NCBI RefSeq assembly: GCF_027887165.1
Contig: NC_077229.1
Location: 371,003,501 to 371,067,500 of the forward strand
DNA from: Monodelphis domestica
Taxonomy: Eukaryota; Chordata; Mammalia; Didelphimorphia; Didelphidae
Direction of reading: 5' to 3'
Length of the DNA: 64,000 nt
Shown: positions 60,162 through 64,000 of the stretch, one piece after another
Layout: each line of letters opens with the position of its first letter
Position numbering within the stretch: the first letter of the stretch is position 1
Position numbers and translations under genes: made by a program
The notes under the pieces: generated by a model
Databases searched by the model: none
Told to the model about the DNA's origin: nothing
Seen by the model: only the letters and a program-made list of their open reading frames with translations

Positions 60162-60837
60162 ACAGATCCATTTGAGTATTTCTGCATTGCAACCAATTCA
60201 AACATTAGTAATTGCCAGCAATCTGGATTTGTTATAAGCTCTGACCTTCAGGTATACTAGGAGCACTCTAGTCTCTTTGGGGACATATCACCAAAGGGGC
60301 AACCATGGTTTTTAATTTTTCATGGTCAGAGCAATTTTTGAATACCATGAACTAAAGCAGAAATGAAAAACCAAAACCAATGAGATTACAAGTCCATTAG
60401 TATTGTCTTGTGTGCTGCTAATTAACATTCCCAAAAATGCCCCAAAATAGGATACTACATGAGAATGTACAAATGCTTTAAAATGAACTCAGTAAAGGAT
60501 ATTAAAAATAGGGTTGCCTGATATTTGCCTATCTTTTTCATTTATTGTTTCCACATTTTCTGCTAGGCAATAAAGAATATCTCTGGTTTATGAGGTGTTC
60601 TTTAAAATACAGAAAATAGTCACTGAAGAATAGGTCAGGAGACTCATAAAATATTTTGATGAAGGCAAGGAAATAATTTTAATTTATACAAGATTGTAAT
60701 TGAACCACTCAATAGAGTTTTTTGGAGCATTTTTTTGAAGAATGGTTTTTAGGTCTGCCTGTGTACAATATTCTATGCATAGGCTAGTATTAAGAATGTA
60801 AATTCACAATAGTATCTATATATTATTATTTTTTATA
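60162..60837. other. Unassigned; part may be conserved non-coding
   Basis: No repeat recognised. 60180-60450 has the mixed texture of unique sequence (for example GTGTGCTGCTAATTAACATT near 60411). Confidence 0.35.
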
Positions 60838-61027
60838 CCTTTCAACATTCTGTCTTAGAATCAATAGTAAGTATTGGTTCCAAGGCAGAAAAGTGGTAAG
60901 TCTAGGAAATTGGTATTAATTGTCTTTTCTAGGGTCACAAAACTAGGAAGTGTCTGAGGACATGTTTGAACCCAGAACCTTCCATCTTGTAGCTTGGCTC
61001 TCTATCCACTGAACCACCTAACTGTCC
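60838..61027 (-). repeat. Marsupial tRNA-headed SINE
   Basis: Minus strand: GGACAGTTAGGTGGTTCAGT is the head, CTGGGTTCAAACATGTCCTC the B box, and AAGACAGAATGTTGAAAGGT the tail. Same family as 15988-16186. Confidence 0.83.
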
Positions 61028-61094
61028 AACATATGTTCTTAATCATTACATCTTCTTTGGAAATCCCAATTTTAAAAAATCTATATTAAAAAAA

Positions 61095-61310
61095 TGCCAC
61101 AAATTTTAAGCATGCCTTAGTGGAACAATTACTGACTTTCACAATAAAGTAATTAGATTTGAATTCTGGTTCTAATGTATCCTGGATGAACTCTTTACAA
61201 GATACTTAAATTCCCTGGTCCTCAGTTTTCTTCTTTTTCTGTAAATAAAGAATTAAATTATCCCTCAGGTCCCTTCCCATTCTAAATCTATGGGTTCTGT
61301 GGCCATTTGC
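61095..61310 (+). repeat. CORE-SINE remnant
   Basis: AGATTTGAATTCTGGTTCTA, TCAGTTTTCTTCTTTTTCTG and AGGTCCCTTCCCATTCTAAA follow the common marsupial CORE-SINE. Confidence 0.7.
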
Positions 61311-62059
61311 AGAGATCAGAAAAAAATTGTGCTTTCAAAGCGTTGTTATAGGACCTTTTCCTTCCTTTGTAGAGCTAAAAATGTTACTGCTCATTTAGCT
61401 TGCTGGATGGAGAAAGGAACCTTCTTTAAATAACATAAAAAATCTCATAGAAAGAAAACAATCATGTTGGAGGTCCTTTGTTAGTGACTACAGAGGTTGC
61501 TAGCTTGGAAGAAGCATATTTCCCCCCTTCATATGAAGGTCTGGGGAGTATTGAAAAAGTAGGACAGGAAAGAAATTATCTATTTCCTAAGGAGTGCATA
61601 TTAATGTTTTTAGGATTCTTAAGTATAAAAGAGAATTAAGTGGCCAATATAGTTCTCCTAAAATGTTCTTGAAATAAAATGTCTTCAAGTCAGGATTATT
61701 TTTTCACTAATAACTTAAGAAGACACAATAGAAATTTATTTAAAATCCTTACTGTTGTCTTAATTTCTTTGGTATATAAACTATCAGCAGGCTATTCTTT
61801 AACCAGAGTTGGGGATTAAAAAGAGAAAAAGAAAGAAATATATAGTAGTGTTAATCTACATTTCTTGTAAATATGCTTACTTGTCTTTGGTAATAATACA
61901 ACCAATTTCATGAAAGAAACTGTAGAAGTCACTTATATATAAATGAAGAGGAAGTAGATATTTGTAAAATGGAATTGACTTTTTCCCCTCAACTGATTTT
62001 TCATACAAATGAATCTCCTCCTACATTTCATATAAATTAACACTTCCAGAGTCAATTAC
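61311..62059. other. No recognisable feature
   Basis: AT-rich; nothing recognised in about 750 bases. Confidence 0.45.
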
Positions 62060-64000
62060 TTAAATTATGGGGTGGCGCCAAAGTGGCTGAGAAGGTACAG
62101 AGATTTGCCTAATCTCAAGAAAATTCCCCACCAAATAAATTTGGCATAATGCCTCAAAATTAATTCTGGAGTGACAGAATGCCCAAAAGTAAGGATTAAA
62201 AAATCTTCTCAATTCAAAACAACTTAGAAGGCCAGTAAGAAAAGAGAGTTCAATCATCCTGGTGAAGAAGTAGAATGTAGATCAGTTTGTTAAGGCAGAC
62301 ATTTTAGTAAATCAGCACAGGCTTGGGGTCCACTGAATCAGCACCAATGGCTTCTAGAGCTCTCAGCAATAGATGGTGTAAGGTGGGTCAGACAACTGGT
62401 CAGAGATTAGAGGGGTCACATTGCTGTCTCTGAATGCAAAATTTTCTCTTTATCCAGGCTTCTGTCCTGGGCTGCAATCTCAGGGTGAAGAGGAGGACTA
62501 GCACACATCAGCAGTTGTAGCTACCAGGAAGCAGGAGACTGTGACAGTTCTAAGGTAAGAAATAATGCTTCTGGTAATTCACAGACTAGAGTATAGACCA
62601 GAAGTTTTTAAATACACCTTTCCTAAGATCATACCTCTTTGGAAGAACTGAAAATGTATAGATTCTCAGAGCCACCTCTGAAGGCAGCTTCACCAAGAAT
62701 CTGAAGCTTGGAAGAATGGTTTCTTCAAAATAGAAAAGGAATTCACCTGTAAATGTTGTGTTTAATTAAAATACAAGGAAAAGTTTAGAAAAGGAGAAAA
62801 CAATACACACAAAAAATTGGCCAAATGGAAAAAGAGGTACAAAAAGTTAGTAAAGAAAATAATCTTAAAAAGATTAAAATTGACTTCATGAAATATCAAG
62901 AAACAATCAAACAAAGTGAAAGGAATTAAAACAATAGAAGAGAGCATGTACTATCTCATTTGAAAAATAACTGATGTGAAAATAAGACCAGATAACCCGA
63001 GGTTATCTAACAATGAACTACCTAAGGCCATGCTCAAAAAAAGAGCTTAGGCATCATCTTTAAAGAGATTATCAATGAAAACTGCCTTAATATTCTAGAG
63101 AGTAAAATAGGGATTGATAATTCTACCAATCAGCTCCTCAAAGAGGTCCCAACAGGAAAATTTCTAGGAATATTATAGCCAAATTCCAGAACTCCCAGGC
63201 CAAGGAGAACATATTACAAACATTAAAGAAAAAGTGAAATAATTCAAATACCTTGGAGCCACAGTCAGGATAATACAAAATTTAGCAGTTTCTACATTAA
63301 TGTTTCTGAGAGCCTAGAATATGATACTCCAAAGGTCAAAGGAGCTAGAATGTCAACTAAGGATCACCTATCCATAAAACTGAGTATAATCCTTCAGTGA
63401 AAACAATGGGCATTCAATGAAATAGAAGATTTTTAAATATTCCTGATGAAAATGTCAGAGTTGATTGAAAAATTAGATTCTAAAATATAGGACTCAAAAA
63501 ATATTATAAAGTAAGCAGGAAAAGGAAATTTAAAAACCTACATAATTTGAAAAAGTTAAATTGTTTACATCCCTACAGGGGAAGGTGATTCTTATAACAC
63601 TTAGAAACTTTATTATTATTAAGGCAGCAATAAGGAATATGAATAGACAGAGGGAAAAGACGTGAGTTGAGTCAAATGAAAAAATATCTAAAAAGTAAAA
63701 TTAAGGAATAAGAAACAGGAATTTATTGGGAGAAGGGGGATAAGAGAGAAATACAATGGCATAAATTATCTTACCAAAATACACACACACACAAGAACTT
63801 TCACTGTGAAGAGGAACAAAAGAGAGGTGGGGAGGAGAGCACTCCATCTCTACTCTCATTAGAAATTGGTTCTAAGAAGGAATAATACACTATAAATTGG
63901 GCATAGAAATCTACCTTCCCCTACTGGAAATTAGGAGGAGAGAGTTATGAGAGAAGGTGGTAGAAAAAATGGTTAGTGGAAGCAGAGTGTGTTAGAAACT
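62060..64000 (+). mobile_element. L1/HAL1-type element: 5' UTR, ORF1 and following UTR
   Basis: The start GGGGTGGCGCCAAAGTGGCTGA is an L1-type 5' end. The 5' UTR runs to about 62760. ORF1 pieces: coiled coil (KNWPNGKRGTKS-type reading, 62810-62910), then the RRM/CTD with YLGATVRIIQNLAVSTL, RSKELECQLRITYP and GHSMK, matching the C-terminus of the full L1's ORF1 (GAPIRITQDVEANTL, ARELGLQPRINYPAK). After the ORF1 end near 63500 comes a UTR with (AC)n at 63780-63793. No ORF2 is reached before the window ends, which would fit a half-L1 (HAL1), but this cannot be decided. Broken by stops. Confidence 0.7.

Overview
This window looks like a stretch of marsupial nuclear genome, most likely an opossum-type (didelphid) or related species, from a gene-poor intergenic or deep intronic region. 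The evidence is the repeat content: a long L1 lineage whose ORF2 reads like known marsupial L1, tRNA-headed SINEs of the marsupial type (one with an exact 18-bp target-site duplication), RTE-tailed and CORE/MIR-type SINEs, L2 remnants, RTE reverse transcriptase, a Tigger-like DNA transposon remnant, and many solo LTRs. No intact host protein-coding gene, tRNA, rRNA or CRISPR array could be supported. The single host-gene-derived feature is a processed pseudogene of OCIAD1 near 5.2-5.9 kb.

Layout. 1-0.3 kb: RTE reverse transcriptase remnant cut by an L1 5' end. 0.3-4.1 kb: L1 5' UTR abutting an old opposite-strand L1 ORF2 that holds a solo LTR. 4.5-8 kb: LTR (family C), OCIAD1 retropseudogene, then two family A LTRs head to head. 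8.6-12 kb: internally deleted L1, Tigger-like transposase remnant, L2 remnants. 13-17.4 kb: old SINEs, a possible conserved non-coding block, an old L1 holding a young SINE, and another LTR (family D). 18-23 kb: nested complex with family A LTRs in opposite orientation around a 1.08-kb palindromic LTR-ended element and L1 3' ends. 24-25 kb: CpG-rich dispersed repeat followed by an AT/GA microsatellite. 26-30 kb: L1 3' ends, SINEs and L1 ORF1 remnants.

30.3-39.5 kb is the centrepiece: a near full-length 6.6-kb L1 on the minus strand (30978-37583), inserted with a 17-bp target-site duplication into an older same-strand L1. Its ORF1 carries an in-frame 177-bp tandem duplication in the coiled coil, and its 5' UTR has a 34-bp tandem repeat. 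Both ORFs are broken.

39.5-46.7 kb: L2, SINEs and family A LTRs, one of them in a locally duplicated segment that preserves an empty-site copy. 46.7-54.4 kb: mostly AT-rich sequence without recognisable features, plus an internally deleted L1 sharing its junction with the 8.6-kb copy, and microsatellites. 54.4-58.6 kb: SINE, old L1 ORF2 and an oppositely oriented L1 3' end. 58.6-62 kb: an inverted repeat, a second family C LTR with a 4-bp target duplication, and SINEs. 62-64 kb: L1/HAL1-type 5' UTR and ORF1, running off the window.

No genes co-operate here. The story is layered retrotransposition, and the order of insertions can be read from the nesting. All alignments were done by eye, so boundaries of old repeats are approximate (tens of bases), and no database search was possible.
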